A DNA stretch of 64,000 bases from Trinickia acidisoli (GCF_017315725.1 NZ_JAFLRG010000002.1:62001-126000); one strand, 5' to 3'; positions 1 to 10,150 are shown, counted from the stretch's first letter. A program made the numbers and translations. The notes: generated by a model from the sequence alone, not told the origin.

Positions 1-242
1 CGGTGTGCAATCTACCGTGAGGTTTCTCGATAGTTGAGCGTGAACGGGCGGTTTGTTACGTCGGTAATATACGGCAGGGTAAGTACGGAATGTCAAAAGC
101 ATCTGACAAAATGTAGGCTTACGAATGTAACAAGATGTTTCGTCGTGCCGGCGGTGAGCGCGAAGTACGCGCTCGGGCTGTAATAATCATAAGAATATTG
201 GGCGATGGGGCAGACTTCTCGCGATCTGCGGCGGAGATCAGT

Positions 243-1169
243 ATGGCGCCAAATCATCTCTTCAACCATCAGTGTGTTTTGAACAACAGATGGTTGTTCG
301 ATGCAGCACAGAATTGCCTCGTCGATCTTGATGGGCGCATCGATACGGTAGTGTTAAAGCCGGTGGCCACACGCATCCTGACCTTGCTGGTCGACGCGCC
401 GCGTATGCTGTTGCGTCGTCAACAGTTACTCGACGAAGGCTGGCGCGCTTTTGGCTTTGAGGTATGTGAAAACAGCCTTAATCAGGTCATGTGTTCGTTG
501 CGCGGTACATTCGAGGCGTTAGATCCGGGGCAGGCCTACATCAAAACAATTCCGCGTGTGGGCTATTGCTTTCTGGCGGAGGTCCGCACACCGACTGTAG
601 ACGACCTGCCGGTATCGGTTGGGATGGGAACAGATGCTTCCCCGATATACGGCGGTACCGCGAGTGCTCTGCTCGACCGTTATGCTTTCGATCAGTTGAT
701 GGCGGTGGAATGGCGTCGTGCGCAGAGGAGTGGTTTGCCGCTATCGATGCTGATGATTGGAGTGAGTTGCGACACCAATTTTTCTCGGTTAGATCAAAGT
801 GCCACGGGTGGTGATCCTCTCGCTCGCATCGCGCAGTGCATTGCTGGGGACCTTCATCGCTCCGCTGATCGGGTCGCACTATACGGTAACTCCCGTTTCG
901 TGGCGTTGCTTCCGGATACTAGTAGGACAGGGGCAAATGCCGTGGCACGGAAAATCCTTGCGTCGTTGTGGGCGTTGGAATGGCCATCTCTCGCGGGTCC
1001 GATTCAGCTCGAGTTGACAGCCAATGTTGGCATCACTTGCACGGATTCTTGTTGTCCTGCGACGCCATACGCGTTTGTCGAGGCGTGTAGTGCGTCGCTT
1101 GACGAAGCGAAACACGGGGATCGTACTTCCAGTTTCGATCATGCGTGCTTGATTACGGCCGCTGCCTAA
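243..1169 (+). CDS. Winged-helix (OmpR/CadC-type) regulator fused to a degenerate GGDEF domain
   Basis: Residues about 5-110 form an OmpR-type winged-helix DNA-binding domain: a beta-rich start, an RQQLLDEGW helix, then the ENSLNQVMCSLR recognition region and an IPRVGYCF wing. Residues about 140-290 align by pattern with a GGDEF domain (WRRAQRSGLPLSMLMIG, then LARIAQCIAGDLHRSADRVALYG and FVALLPDTSRTGANAVARKI). The signature GGEEF position reads GNSRF, and the usual metal-binding Asp of the DxDxFK stretch is missing. Diguanylate cyclase activity is therefore unlikely, and the domain may be a ligand sensor or dimerisation module. I chose the ATG at 243 because GGAG lies seven bases upstream; an in-frame ATG at 135 has no good ribosome site. 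No membrane segment is seen, so it is probably cytoplasmic. It converges with the GGDEF-EAL gene 18 bases away. Targets are unknown. Confidence 0.72.
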   Translation: MAPNHLFNHQCVLNNRWLFDAAQNCLVDLDGRIDTVVLKPVATRILTLLVDAPRMLLRRQQLLDEGWRAFGFEVCENSLNQVMCSLRGTFEALDPGQAYIKTIPRVGYCFLAEVRTPTVDDLPVSVGMGTDASPIYGGTASALLDRYAFDQLMAVEWRRAQRSGLPLSMLMIGVSCDTNFSRLDQSATGGDPLARIAQCIAGDLHRSADRVALYGNSRFVALLPDTSRTGANAVARKILASLWALEWPSLAGPIQLELTANVGITCTDSCCPATPYAFVEACSASLDEAKHGDRTSSFDHACLITAAA

Positions 1170-1187
1170 GCCCGCGGGAGCAGCCGT

Positions 1188-4184
1188 CTAAAAGGGGAAA
1201 GTGTCCGATCTTTCGTAAGAGAAGGGGCCGTTGCCGGACTCGCTGGCATGACGACGTACGAATGCGGCTACGTGTTCGTCCTCGATAAAATCGGCTGCTG
1301 ACCGCGCGTTGAGAATCGCATCGGGCGATTGCGCGGGTGAAATCACCCAGCCTTGCACATAATCCACACCAAACGTGGCGAGGGTTTCGAGCGTGCCGCA
1401 GTCCTCCACCCATTCAGCAATGCTGCGTATGCCGAGGTTGCTCGCGAGCGCCACGATTGCTTCGACGATGGCTGTGTTAGAGGAATGCTCGGCCATGGAA
1501 CGGATAAATGCACCGTCTATCTTTAGTGCGTCGGCAGGCAGGTTTTTTAGATACGAAAACGACGTATATCCGGCGCCGAAATCGTCGAGTGCGATTTTGG
1601 CGCCGGCTGCTTGGAGCCGGTTGATAAAGCGACGTGTGTTCACAAGGTCGTGCAGCGCGACGCCTTCCGTGATCTCGATGCATAGCTTGTTTAGGATCGG
1701 TGCATGCGCGTCGAGCAGGTTGAAGATGTCGGACACGAAGTGTTCGTCATTGAGCGATGCTCCGGAAAGATTCACACAGACAAAGCGCGTCTTGGAAAGA
1801 CGCGCGCTGTGCTGCTCGAGCCATTCGAGCGTCGTCGTTAGCACCCATTTGTCCAGCTCAGAGATGTGGCCGCTTTCCTCGGCGGCAGCAATGACCTTGA
1901 CTGGTGGCACCGTTCCACCCATCGCATCGCGCATACGCAACAAGACTTCAAAGTCGAGCGTGTCATACGGTGTGCGTACCGACATGATCGGCTGCATTTC
2001 CAGATATAGGCCGGCCGAGCGGAGATCGCCACGTAGGCGATCGATTAGACGCAGGGTTTCCGCCCGCTCGGTTAGAACCGCCGCTTCATGCCTGTAGACG
2101 ACCACATGGTCGTGCTTGAACTTCGCTGCCCGGCACGCACGGTCTGCCGCCGATATCGCGTCGGAGACGTCGATTGCTTGGGATACTTCGAGCATACCGA
2201 TAGATGCGCGCACTTGGAACGCTCTGCGCCCGAGCTGGTAGGGCGGACCGGCGATCTCGCTGGCGAGGTTATGGCACAACATGGCGGCATGTTCCATGTC
2301 ACCACTGCGTACAACGATGACGAACTCATCACCGCCGATTCTGCCCAGCGCATCGTCATGGCCAATTTTCGTGTTGATTCGTTCAACCACCTGCTGCAGT
2401 ACTGCATCGCCGGCATGATGACCGAACAGATCATTGATGAGCTTGAACCGGTCGAGGTCCAGGTACGCGAGGCCAAACGGTACGAAGGCACCCGGTATGG
2501 CCGACGTGTTCATCAATCGGGTAATCGTTTTCTCAAGACCAAAACGATTCAACGTCCCTGTTAGGGCATCGTGTTCCGCGAGAAAATGCAACCGCTCGCT
2601 CGCTCGCTTGCGTGCCGTGATATCTTGCAACGAACCTTCTATGTGTCCCCGCGTCAGCGTAGCCTTGAGAAGGAACCACTTTGGCAGCTCGCCGGTAGCC
2701 GCTGCACTCCGCAACTCGATTTCTTCGCCGCCTCGTCGATGAGCGATTGCTCGCAGCTTGTCCCATGCGCCGGCCTCGAAGTAATCCGTCCACGGGTGAT
2801 CTTCCGATCGCGAGTCATATTGCATGATCCGTCGCAGCGCGGGATTACCTCGAATGATGTGTCCGTCGAGATCGAGCGTAAAGAGGCCGACCGGCGTCGT
2901 ATCGTAGGTTTCCTGGAACTGCGACTGCGTGATCGCCAGCCGGCGGTGCTCGATACGAAGCTGCTCGGCTACAGCGAGTGCTGCTATGAGACTCGACAGC
3001 AGGGTAGCCGTCATGCTATCGAATGCAGCAACCAGCCCTTTCATTCGAAACGCTGTGCCCAGCACATCGGAGAAACTTGCAAAGAGCGTTATGCTCAAGG
3101 AGGCCGCAAACCAGACGGCGACGCGTGAATGTGTTGAGGCGATTAACCTGAATAGAATGAATACGACACCGCCGATCCCTAGCGAAGCAATCACCCACAT
3201 CACGGGCAAGAACGTCCTATAGGGCAACACTATCGCAGCCAGTAGCAAGGCACGCCCTAGAAATCGCGCCGCTCTGAGAATCAGTTGATGCCTACCAACC
3301 GCGGCTAGTTCCTGCTTGAACACGGCATCCAGCATCGAGTAAGTGACGATGAAATACGTTGCCACGGTTAACTGCCGGATCACGGGCATCCACGAGTAAG
3401 GGACCGTGTAGCCGAGCCACTGCATATCTGATCCGATGGACAGTTCCGCTAGCCGGAGATTGCCTACCAGCCAGACCGCGAGCAGGATAAAGACACCTTC
3501 GTGATTGATCAAAGCGGTGATGAACGCGAACACCGCGAGAATGAGCATGCTCCCTTCAAGCAAGCCGACGTCGCGATGAAACAGTTCTTCGGATTGCCGG
3601 AATGCCTTGGCGTTCCATAGCTTGACGGTCAGTCGCGCTGGTCCAATGGAGGTCGCCCGACACAGTAGCCGTATCTGTGTGACATGTTGGCTGAGTCGCA
3701 ATGCAAAGCCGGCTTTGCGTGCTGTCAGCGATTCGTTCCACGGGGCATTGTCATCGGTGCGCTCGGCATTTCCTAGCGGCATGAGCGACGTTAAATCCCA
3801 GCACGCAATGGCTTGAGTGTGCCGCGAAGGGAACTCCACGATGATTGAGCCACTGTCCCATGGAACGGGGGTTTCGACGCTTAGCCAAAATGGTCGCTCG
3901 GAAAGGTGTGTATCGCGGTAAAGCACCGCGGGTTGCAGTGACAATGCGCGACGTGCTGTACCTGGATCAAGTGTGCCGGATTCGTCCTTCAACACTTTCA
4001 TCGCAGCGTGTAGCGTGTCGGATGATGAATAGTAGCGTGTGCCTGACACCGGTAAGAGGAGTGACAGCGATACGATGATGACCGGAACGACGTGCCGGGA
4101 GAAGATCGCTTCTAGTCTGTCAATCAGGCGTGGGGTGCCCGAATCGGGTGCGTTGTGCCCTGTAGCTGACGTTGATTTTGCCAT
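1188..4184 (-). CDS. Membrane-bound GGDEF-EAL protein (c-di-GMP turnover) with 7TMR-DISM-like sensor and PAS domain
   Basis: This 998-residue protein has an N-terminal membrane anchor (about 33-50) and a periplasmic beta-rich sensor region (about 50-205). A run of about seven membrane helices (about 207-410) follows, as in 7TMR-DISM receptors. Next come a PAS domain (about 425-535) and a GGDEF domain with an intact GRIGGDEF motif. The C-terminal EAL domain has EVLLRM in place of EALLR, then CIEITEG, LDDFGAGYTS, DALKIDG and YVQGW. The catalytic residues of both domains look present, so it may make or degrade c-di-GMP. The Arg of the RxxD inhibitory site before GGDEF is replaced by Gly, so product inhibition is probably lost. 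GGAGG lies about eleven bases before the ATG. The gene appears intact and monocistronic. Its signal is unknown. Confidence 0.9.
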   Translation of the reverse strand: MAKSTSATGHNAPDSGTPRLIDRLEAIFSRHVVPVIIVSLSLLLPVSGTRYYSSSDTLHAAMKVLKDESGTLDPGTARRALSLQPAVLYRDTHLSERPFWLSVETPVPWDSGSIIVEFPSRHTQAIACWDLTSLMPLGNAERTDDNAPWNESLTARKAGFALRLSQHVTQIRLLCRATSIGPARLTVKLWNAKAFRQSEELFHRDVGLLEGSMLILAVFAFITALINHEGVFILLAVWLVGNLRLAELSIGSDMQWLGYTVPYSWMPVIRQLTVATYFIVTYSMLDAVFKQELAAVGRHQLILRAARFLGRALLLAAIVLPYRTFLPVMWVIASLGIGGVVFILFRLIASTHSRVAVWFAASLSITLFASFSDVLGTAFRMKGLVAAFDSMTATLLSSLIAALAVAEQLRIEHRRLAITQSQFQETYDTTPVGLFTLDLDGHIIRGNPALRRIMQYDSRSEDHPWTDYFEAGAWDKLRAIAHRRGGEEIELRSAAATGELPKWFLLKATLTRGHIEGSLQDITARKRASERLHFLAEHDALTGTLNRFGLEKTITRLMNTSAIPGAFVPFGLAYLDLDRFKLINDLFGHHAGDAVLQQVVERINTKIGHDDALGRIGGDEFVIVVRSGDMEHAAMLCHNLASEIAGPPYQLGRRAFQVRASIGMLEVSQAIDVSDAISAADRACRAAKFKHDHVVVYRHEAAVLTERAETLRLIDRLRGDLRSAGLYLEMQPIMSVRTPYDTLDFEVLLRMRDAMGGTVPPVKVIAAAEESGHISELDKWVLTTTLEWLEQHSARLSKTRFVCVNLSGASLNDEHFVSDIFNLLDAHAPILNKLCIEITEGVALHDLVNTRRFINRLQAAGAKIALDDFGAGYTSFSYLKNLPADALKIDGAFIRSMAEHSSNTAIVEAIVALASNLGIRSIAEWVEDCGTLETLATFGVDYVQGWVISPAQSPDAILNARSAADFIEDEHVAAFVRRHASESGNGPFSYERSDTFPF

Positions 4185-4855
4185 AGTTCAGAGCGCCTCC
4201 GCGGCACGATGGTCGCGCGCGTATACTGTCAATTCTCGTCATATTGACACGTAGCTAACATAACGGTTTTTGCCAAACAATTAAATTGATCGAGAGATCT
4301 ATTTTAGCATTTGATCTTGATTTGCATACGGATCGTATACGAGAATTAATATTGCGTTGCTTATGTAGAGGTTTTTTATTTCGTTCGATCAACTTGTCAT
4401 TGCGGCGTGTTGAGCGAGAGCTCGAGGCAGGGCATGGGCATGCTCGCAGAAGTAAAGCTCGATCGCGGCGGTTGCGTGAAGGTCTAGTACGTGCGTTGGG
4501 CGTCGCGGTGACGGTGCAATCTATCGTTCGGCAACACGGGGCGCTAAAACAAAAAAGGCCGCGCACGCGGGGCGCATGCGCGGCTTACGAGGGTTGCTTG
4601 AAAATGCCCATTGCTCACCGAGGGGTTGAGCGTGGACAACGCCAGAATAGGGGTGGCAAGCTATCCAATGGCCTACGTAAGCAGTAATAGTGTTTCCTCG
4701 CTGTCGCGGCCATCGCATTTGGAAGCGCCAAACTGGACAAGGGATTGAGCGAGTGACGCGCAGCGCTATGGGCAGCGGACATTTCAGTCATCGAGATAGG
4801 TCGACCAAACGGTCGTTGTACCTCGTGGTGTTGAGGATGGCATGACGGCGACGCG
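4185..4855. other. Intergenic region without a recognisable gene
   Basis: Apart from the minus-strand hairpin at 4541-4590, I see no gene. The left part should contain the promoter of the GGDEF-EAL gene, but no clear sigma-70 site can be assigned by eye. The right part precedes the ISAs1 remnant and may include its lost 5' end. Confidence 0.4.
4541..4590 (-). terminator. Rho-independent terminator, minus strand
   Basis: Perfect 8-bp arms GCCGCGCA (4558-4565) and TGCGCGGC (4577-4584) flank an 11-base loop. Read on the minus strand, the hairpin is followed by a T-rich run (complement of 4545-4557). No recognisable minus-strand gene ends here, so it may be left from a gene lost to the adjacent IS. 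Confidence 0.6.
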
Positions 4856-5520
4856 CGCGCGATTCACCTCGTCGGCGCCTACGCTACGGACCTTGGCCTC
4901 GTGCTTTGCCAAGAGCACGTAGCCGATAAGTCCAATGAAATCGATGCGATTGCTGCGGTGCTTCAGGCGCTTGTGCTGAAAGGGGGCATTGTCACCATTG
5001 ATGCGATGGGTACCCGGCGCGAAATCGCACGAGCCATCTGCGAGCGCGGCGGCGACTACCTCTTGGCGGTTAAAGGCAATCAGCCAGCCTTATTAATGTG
5101 CTCACCGGTATGTTTGGCACTAAGGAGCGCGATCGCATCGGTCGGCTGATGCCCGACTGCTACGCCGAGACGGTCGAGAGCGTGTCCGAGACTCGCAGTG
5201 GCGAATCCAGCGTATAGCGGCGTTACTTCGCCACCTCGGCCTTTCTGAGGTCGAGGCCTTTGCTCGACGCGTGCGTGGGCACTGGGAAATTGAAAGACTG
5301 CATGGGGCGTTGGATGTGGCCTTCGTCGAAGATGCAGGTCGGGTGCGCAAAGGCCACGCTGCTCATAACTTTGCTACCTTGCGTCGCTTCGGCCTGAATC
5401 TGCTCAAACTCGATAGAACCTCGCCCAAGCGTCTCAGGACGTTGTCGCCTGCGGCGCGCCGATTGGGACAACGACTATCGCATGGCCATGCTCGGCCTCG
5501 TTCCGCTCACTTGCTCTTGA
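4856..5520 (+). pseudogene. Decayed ISAs1-family transposase
   Basis: Three reading frames in succession resemble the ISAs1 transposase found intact at 62341-63528. The first holds HLVGAYAT, ADKSNEIDAI, IDAMG and RGGDYLLAVKGNQ. The next holds GHWEIERLHGALDVAF, EDAGRVRKGHAAHN and ATLRRFGLNLLKLD. The end reads ADWDNDYRMAMLGL before a TGA at 5520. The N-terminal third is missing, and at least two frameshifts plus internal stops separate the parts. It is diverged from the two later ISAs1 copies, so it is an older, independent insertion. Confidence 0.75.
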
Positions 5521-6804
5521 TATGCCCGCAAACCCCTATGTTTCCTGGTGTTTCCAAATGCGATGGCCGTGTGCGCCGACTATAGAAAAGACAGAAATGA
5601 AAGGCTGGAGTAAGTGACGAGATCAGAAAATGGCGGAGCTACCTGATTGAAGCGAGGTCGTTCAGGTGAGTCGCAGTGGGCAACGCAGTTGCCAGACGTG
5701 CATACGGCGACACACCCTCGGCGATTGATGGAGAACCGTTATGCCACGCATATTCTGCAGCAAAGATATAAATGATGCGATTGCCTTCCGGTGGGGCAAC
5801 TGGCGGGAGGGGACGCGGGAGTACTTCTCCGGTGAAGCGGGCTGGGCTGTTTTTTTTAGGAGCCAGTTTCCCTCCAGTCCGGTCGCCGGTGGAGGCATGG
5901 CTGCTTCCTTGCAGGAAGTCGCGCAAATCCAGTGTATTTTGAGACCAGTTGTCGGCGACGAAGCCCAGAACATACAGGTTCGGCCCGCGAGTGCTGCGCA
6001 TGGACAGCAAAGCCGAGGCTATTCCTTGGAGGTACCCGACGAGTTGGTAAGCCATGCGGGGGAGCCGGCGACCGACGGCATCAGAGGCTTTTTGGCGCTG
6101 TATGGAGTGCGGACCGAATTGGAGCCAGTCGTTGCTAAGCTCAGGATGCGGGGCGCCGCTTCTGGGCCGCTTAGGGCAGCCGATCGAGTTGGCGCAGCCC
6201 CCGCCGGGCCGGCGGCGATGCTGGCCGATGGTGCAGTAAGGGCTCCTGAGGGCGCTGGGCGCTCCGACGTTGCAGTCGCGCCGTGTTGGCCTGGCGCTTC
6301 TCAGTCGACGGTAGCCCGTTGGACGGTAGCCCGTTGTTCAGGAGAACGCTTCACTCCGATGGATTCTGAAGTTTGCTCAGTACCGCGAGCCGACGTCGAA
6401 GTCAATCCCTTGGTCCCGCACAATCCAGTCAGCTCGGCTAGGTTGGATTCACTTCGGAGAAAAGACGCTACTGGCGCGGTGCCGGCTGTCGCATCATGCG
6501 CTAGCTGTGAGTCATTATCGGTGCCCGGTGATGCAGGCCGGCTCGAGGAAGCGCGACGGCTTGCAGAAGAGCTCAGTCGACTGCTGCGACACGATCCCGA
6601 TGGAAATCTGACACCTCGGAGTGAACGAATCGTAGATGCTTTCGGCCCAAGAAATCCTCGGCCATGCGTTGGCAGAAGCAGCCGCTAGCGGCGCGGCGAC
6701 CAGACTTGCCTCGTTCCTTCCGAGACAGGGGTTCCAAATCCAGAATCCCGAATATCCAGTGCACTTGTTAGCGCTGGTGTAAAAGCGACGGTAAACGACG
6801 ACAC
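5521..6804. other. Region of uncertain coding content, probably decayed
   Basis: Open frames exist on both strands: plus 5741-6688, which is low-complexity and Ala/Arg-rich, and minus 5639-6055. None matches a family I recognise. The minus frame begins MAYQLVGYLQGIASAL and includes VLGFVADNWSQNTLDLRDFL, which reads more like real protein than the plus frame, but it has no partner domain. I see no RNA gene or repeat. The region lies between two degraded IS elements and is most simply read as eroded coding DNA. Confidence 0.35.
5639..6055 (-). CDS. Hypothetical protein, doubtful
   Basis: A 138-codon open frame whose first fifty residues look protein-like (hydrophobic MAYQLVGYLQG start, then NLYVLGFVADNWSQN). 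The rest is Pro/Ser-rich and resembles none of the families I know. No clear ribosome site precedes the ATG. It overlaps a longer plus-strand open frame, and at most one is real. It may be the 5' part of a truncated gene. Confidence 0.25.
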   Translation of the reverse strand: MAYQLVGYLQGIASALLSMRSTRGPNLYVLGFVADNWSQNTLDLRDFLQGSSHASTGDRTGGKLAPKKNSPARFTGEVLPRPLPPVAPPEGNRIIYIFAAEYAWHNGSPSIAEGVSPYARLATALPTATHLNDLASIR

Positions 6805-7087
6805 AAGGAGTAGGTCGGTTATTACGGGGACACATCCAATGCCCTGCCGCGCGACCTTGATAGGTTCCTGCGTGCGCAGGACCCGAAAGACAAGAACGGG
6901 AAGGCCCGGGCGTTTACTGCGGAGCAAAGCGAAGCTGAAGACGCAGCTCGACCAGGCAATTATTGAAAGTGCGATCGCCTTCGAGAAGAAAGGCTGGAAA
7001 GCTACTGATGTTGCCGAATTCGCGGATAAGGCGTGGCGCGCGGATCTGGGCGCGACGTTCTTGCAAAAGATGGTTGGTAGCGGTTGT
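6805..7087 (+). pseudogene. Truncated, frameshifted remnant of an unknown gene
   Basis: Two adjacent frames read as ordinary soluble protein: NALPRDLDRFLRAQDPKDKN followed by GKARAFTAEQ, and, after a shift near 6930, KLKTQLDQAIIESAIAFEKK followed by GWKATDVAEFADKAWRADLG. The second part runs into the terminal repeat of the IS5-type element at 7088, so the gene was truncated by that insertion. I do not recognise the family. The 5' end is also lost behind stop codons. Confidence 0.4.
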
Positions 7088-7192
7088 GTGCGGAAGGGTA
7101 TTCGCCTATTTGGTTGTGGACGCAACTATGCAACCTTGACACAGGCGGCCTTGCCGAAGCTGTTCCACAGGTTCACGAGATTCGCAATGTCA
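7088..7192 (-). pseudogene. IS5-family transposase, C-terminal fragment
   Basis: Read on the minus strand, the fragment encodes IANLVNLWNSFGKAACVKVA and a stop, matching the C-terminus of the IS5-type transposase at 24738-25025, then the element's terminal sequence. Its upstream part lies beyond the IS256 insertion at 10749-10905. Confidence 0.7.
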
Positions 7193-7820
7193 ACGCCGGT
7201 TGCCCGGCTTCGACGATCACGTCATCAGCATGTATGCGCGCGGCATGAGCGTACGGGAGATCCAGGGCCATTTGCTGGAACTGTACGGGCTGCAAGTGTC
7301 GCCCGATCTGATTTCCACCGTCACCGACGAGGTGCTGGCCGAACTCGAGCAGTGGCAGCAACGGCCGCTCGAGGCGATGTATCCGATCGTCTATTTCGAC
7401 GCGCTGCGGCTGAAGATCCGCGATGAAGGCACGGTCAAGAACAAGGCGGTGTACCTGGCGCTGGGCATCCGTGCCGACGGGCGCAAGGAAGTGCTGGGCT
7501 TATGGATCGAGCAAACCGAGGGTGCCAAGTTCTGGCTCAAGGTCTTCAACGAGCTGAAGAACCGCGGCTTGCACGACATCCTGATCGCCGTCGTCGACGG
7601 TTTGCGTGGCTTCCCCGAAGCGATCGAGGCGGTTTATCCGGCCGCGCAGATCCAGACCTGCATCATGTCATCTTCCGCCATATAGGAGCCACTGGGCTTC
7701 CGGCATAAAGGAGCCGGGGCGTTTTCGGCATATAGGAGCCAGGGAAGGAACCGAGCATCTCGATCGTGATGCTCATTGCGGGCTTACCTTGTGAGGCGTG
7801 ATCCCCCAAGGGAGGCTGCG

Positions 7821-9365
7821 ATGGGCCGACGGAGAATCGAGATGCATCAATATCGACAGGTTCTCGTGCGCATGCGCAACGGGGATTCCGAGCGCGAACT
7901 GGCACGCTGTCGCTACATGGGCCGGCGTAAGCTCGCCGCGCTGCGAGAGTTGGCCGAACAACGCGGCTGGCTCAAACCCGATGCGCCGTTACCGGATGAC
8001 GCCGAGATCGCCGCCGCGCTAGGTCCGCCACACAAGGCAAGCTCGACTGTCTCAGGGCTCGAGGTCCACTGCGCATTGATCGCCTCATGGATCGAGCAGC
8101 AAGTGCCCGGTACGGCCATTCTGGCGGCGTTGCGGCGTGAGCACGGCTACACCGGCAGTTATTCGTCGGTTTATCGCATGATCGTTTCGATCAACGCCGA
8201 TCGTCCGCCCGACGCGACCGTGCCGCTGAGCTTCGCGCCCGGCGAAGCCGCGCAAGTCGATTTCGGTGCCGGTCCGATGCTGCCCGACGCCGATGGCGTG
8301 TTCAGGCGCACGTGGGCGTTCGTGATGACGCTTGCCTTCTCACGACATCAGTACGTCGAGTTCGTCTGGGACCAGACCGTGGCGACGTGGCTGGGCTGCC
8401 ATCGTCGCGCCTTCGAATGGTTCGGTGGCGTACCCACGCGCGTGATCATCGACAACCCCAAGTGCGCTATCACGCGGGCCTGCACCTATGACCCTGTCGT
8501 GCAGCGCGCCTACGCCGAATGCGCAGAAGGATACGGTTTCCGGATCGATCCGTGCCCGCCAGCCGATCCGCCCAAGAAGGGCATCGTAGAAGCCAGCGTC
8601 AAATACGTGAAGGGCAACTTCTTGCCGCTGCGCCAGTTCCGCGACTTCACCGATCTGAACCAGCAGGCTCGCCATTGGGTCATGCACGAAGCAGGGCGTC
8701 GCATCCACGGTACAACGCGCAAGGTGCCCCTCGAATTGTTCGAGGTCGAACGGCCACTGATGCGCGAACTGCCCGCCGTCGCACCCGACCTGGGTACCTG
8801 GCACAAGGTGTCCGTTCATCGAGACTGTCACGTCGCCCATCAGCGGATGTTGTATTCCGTGCCGTTCGTGTTGGTCGGCAAGCAGTTGTGGCTGCGTGCG
8901 ACCGACGCCTCAATCGCCATCTACGACGATTACCGACTCGTCGCCTCGCATGTACGAGCTCGTCGTCCCGGCGATCGACTCACCGTGCGCGATCATCTGC
9001 CGCCCGAGGCGCGTGCGTTTCTCGCTCACGATCGGCAGTGGTGCCTCGAACAAGCCAAACGCGTCGGTCCCGCCTGCGCTGAGCTGATCGACCTGCTGCT
9101 GGCCGATCACATCCTCGAGCGCCTACGCGCCGCACAAGGCGTCATGCGTCTGCAACAACCCTACGGTGCCTTGCGCCTGGAAGCGGCGTGCGCTCGCGCG
9201 CTGGCACACGCCAGTCCGTTCTATCGGACCGTCAAGACGATCCTCGTCGGCGGCTTCGATCGGCATCCCCTCAGCGATTCGAGCGAACACGTCCACGCAC
9301 CCAGCGCGCGTTTCGCCCGCGACGCTCAATCTCTGTTTGCCCCCGACGCCGACGTGCGTCATTAA
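7821..9365 (+). CDS. istA: IS21-family transposase IstA
   Basis: This DDE-type transposase acts with the IstB ATPase. It has an N-terminal helix-turn-helix region (YRQVLVRMRNGDSERELAR, then the RRKLAALRELAEQRGW helix). The catalytic core shows Asp in AAQVDFGAGP, Asp in VIIDNPKCAI and Glu in KKGIVEASVKYVKGNF. A C-terminal Mu-type beta-barrel region follows. The length, about 514 residues, is normal for IstA. I chose the ATG at 7821 because GGGAGG lies about eight bases before it; an in-frame ATG at 7776 has none. istB follows after 14 bases. The gene appears intact. Confidence 0.92.
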   Translation: MGRRRIEMHQYRQVLVRMRNGDSERELARCRYMGRRKLAALRELAEQRGWLKPDAPLPDDAEIAAALGPPHKASSTVSGLEVHCALIASWIEQQVPGTAILAALRREHGYTGSYSSVYRMIVSINADRPPDATVPLSFAPGEAAQVDFGAGPMLPDADGVFRRTWAFVMTLAFSRHQYVEFVWDQTVATWLGCHRRAFEWFGGVPTRVIIDNPKCAITRACTYDPVVQRAYAECAEGYGFRIDPCPPADPPKKGIVEASVKYVKGNFLPLRQFRDFTDLNQQARHWVMHEAGRRIHGTTRKVPLELFEVERPLMRELPAVAPDLGTWHKVSVHRDCHVAHQRMLYSVPFVLVGKQLWLRATDASIAIYDDYRLVASHVRARRPGDRLTVRDHLPPEARAFLAHDRQWCLEQAKRVGPACAELIDLLLADHILERLRAAQGVMRLQQPYGALRLEAACARALAHASPFYRTVKTILVGGFDRHPLSDSSEHVHAPSARFARDAQSLFAPDADVRH

Positions 9366-9379
9366 CCCTGGAGATGGCC

Positions 9380-10150
9380 ATGCAACCCATGCCAGCCTTG
9401 ACCCCGCATCTGAAGCAATTGCGCCTGTCCGGCATCCTCGACTCGCTCGAAGCGCGCAATCGCCAAGCCATCGATGCCAAGCTCTCTTACGTCGACTTCC
9501 TCGCGCTGCTGATCGAAGACGAAGTCGCTCGGCGTGAACAGAAGAAGTTCGCGCTACGCATGCGCCGCGCAGCCTTCCGCACCAGCAAGACACTGGAGCA
9601 ATTCGACTTCGATCGGTTGCCGCAATTGAACCGTGCACTCGTGCACGATCTGGCCGGCGGTCGTTACCTCGGCGAACACGCGCCGGTGCTCATCGTCGGG
9701 CCTTGCGGTACGGGTAAAAGCCACTTGGCGCAGGCCCTGGGACACTGTGCCGTGCGTCAAGGCGTCGACGTACTGTTCACCACCTGCACCCAGCTGACCA
9801 CAAGCTTGAATGCCGCCCGTGCCACCGGCGCCTACGAGCGCCGGCTCGCCAGCTTAACGCGCGTCGAACTGCTGATCATCGATGACTTCGGGCTCAAACC
9901 GCTTCGTCCGCCTGCTGACGAGGATCTGCACGAGCTGATCGCCGAGCGTTACGAGGCTGCGTCCACCATCGTCACCAGCAACCTCGATCTGACCGAATGG
10001 GATCAGGCCTTCCCAGCCAATCGCTTGCTCGCCTCAGCCACCCTCGACCGCCTGCGTCACAACGCCTACTGCCTCGTGCTCGACGGGCACTCTTACCGCA
10101 GCCCGCGCCACCTTCCGCAGCAGCACTTGAACCTTGCAAACAGCAGCTAA
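9380..10150 (+). CDS. istB: IS21-family helper ATPase IstB
   Basis: This AAA+ ATPase helps IstA in target selection and strand transfer. A helical N-terminus (LTPHLKQLRLSGILDSLEAR) precedes the Walker A motif GPCGTGKSHLAQALG, Walker B LLIIDDFGLKPL, the sensor-1 stretch TIVTSNLDLTEW and the C-terminal RLRHNAYCLVLDGHSYR. At 256 residues the length is normal. The ATG at 9380 has GGAG six bases upstream; an alternative ATG two codons earlier overlaps that site. Intact. Confidence 0.92.
   Translation: MQPMPALTPHLKQLRLSGILDSLEARNRQAIDAKLSYVDFLALLIEDEVARREQKKFALRMRRAAFRTSKTLEQFDFDRLPQLNRALVHDLAGGRYLGEHAPVLIVGPCGTGKSHLAQALGHCAVRQGVDVLFTTCTQLTTSLNAARATGAYERRLASLTRVELLIIDDFGLKPLRPPADEDLHELIAERYEAASTIVTSNLDLTEWDQAFPANRLLASATLDRLRHNAYCLVLDGHSYRSPRHLPQQHLNLANSS

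Noticed and set aside
4286..4687. 133-codon plus-strand open frame between the GGDEF-EAL gene and the ISAs1 remnant
   Set aside because: Arg-rich translation of no protein-like character that reads through the minus-strand terminator hairpin; no ribosome site.
5741..6688. 315-codon plus-strand open frame
   Set aside because: Low-complexity Ala/Arg/Gly-rich translation with no recognisable domain, no good ribosome site and conflict with an equally plausible minus frame. Described only as a decayed region.
8340..8840. Minus-strand frames opposite istA
   Set aside because: Shadow of istA, whose DDE residues and length are complete.
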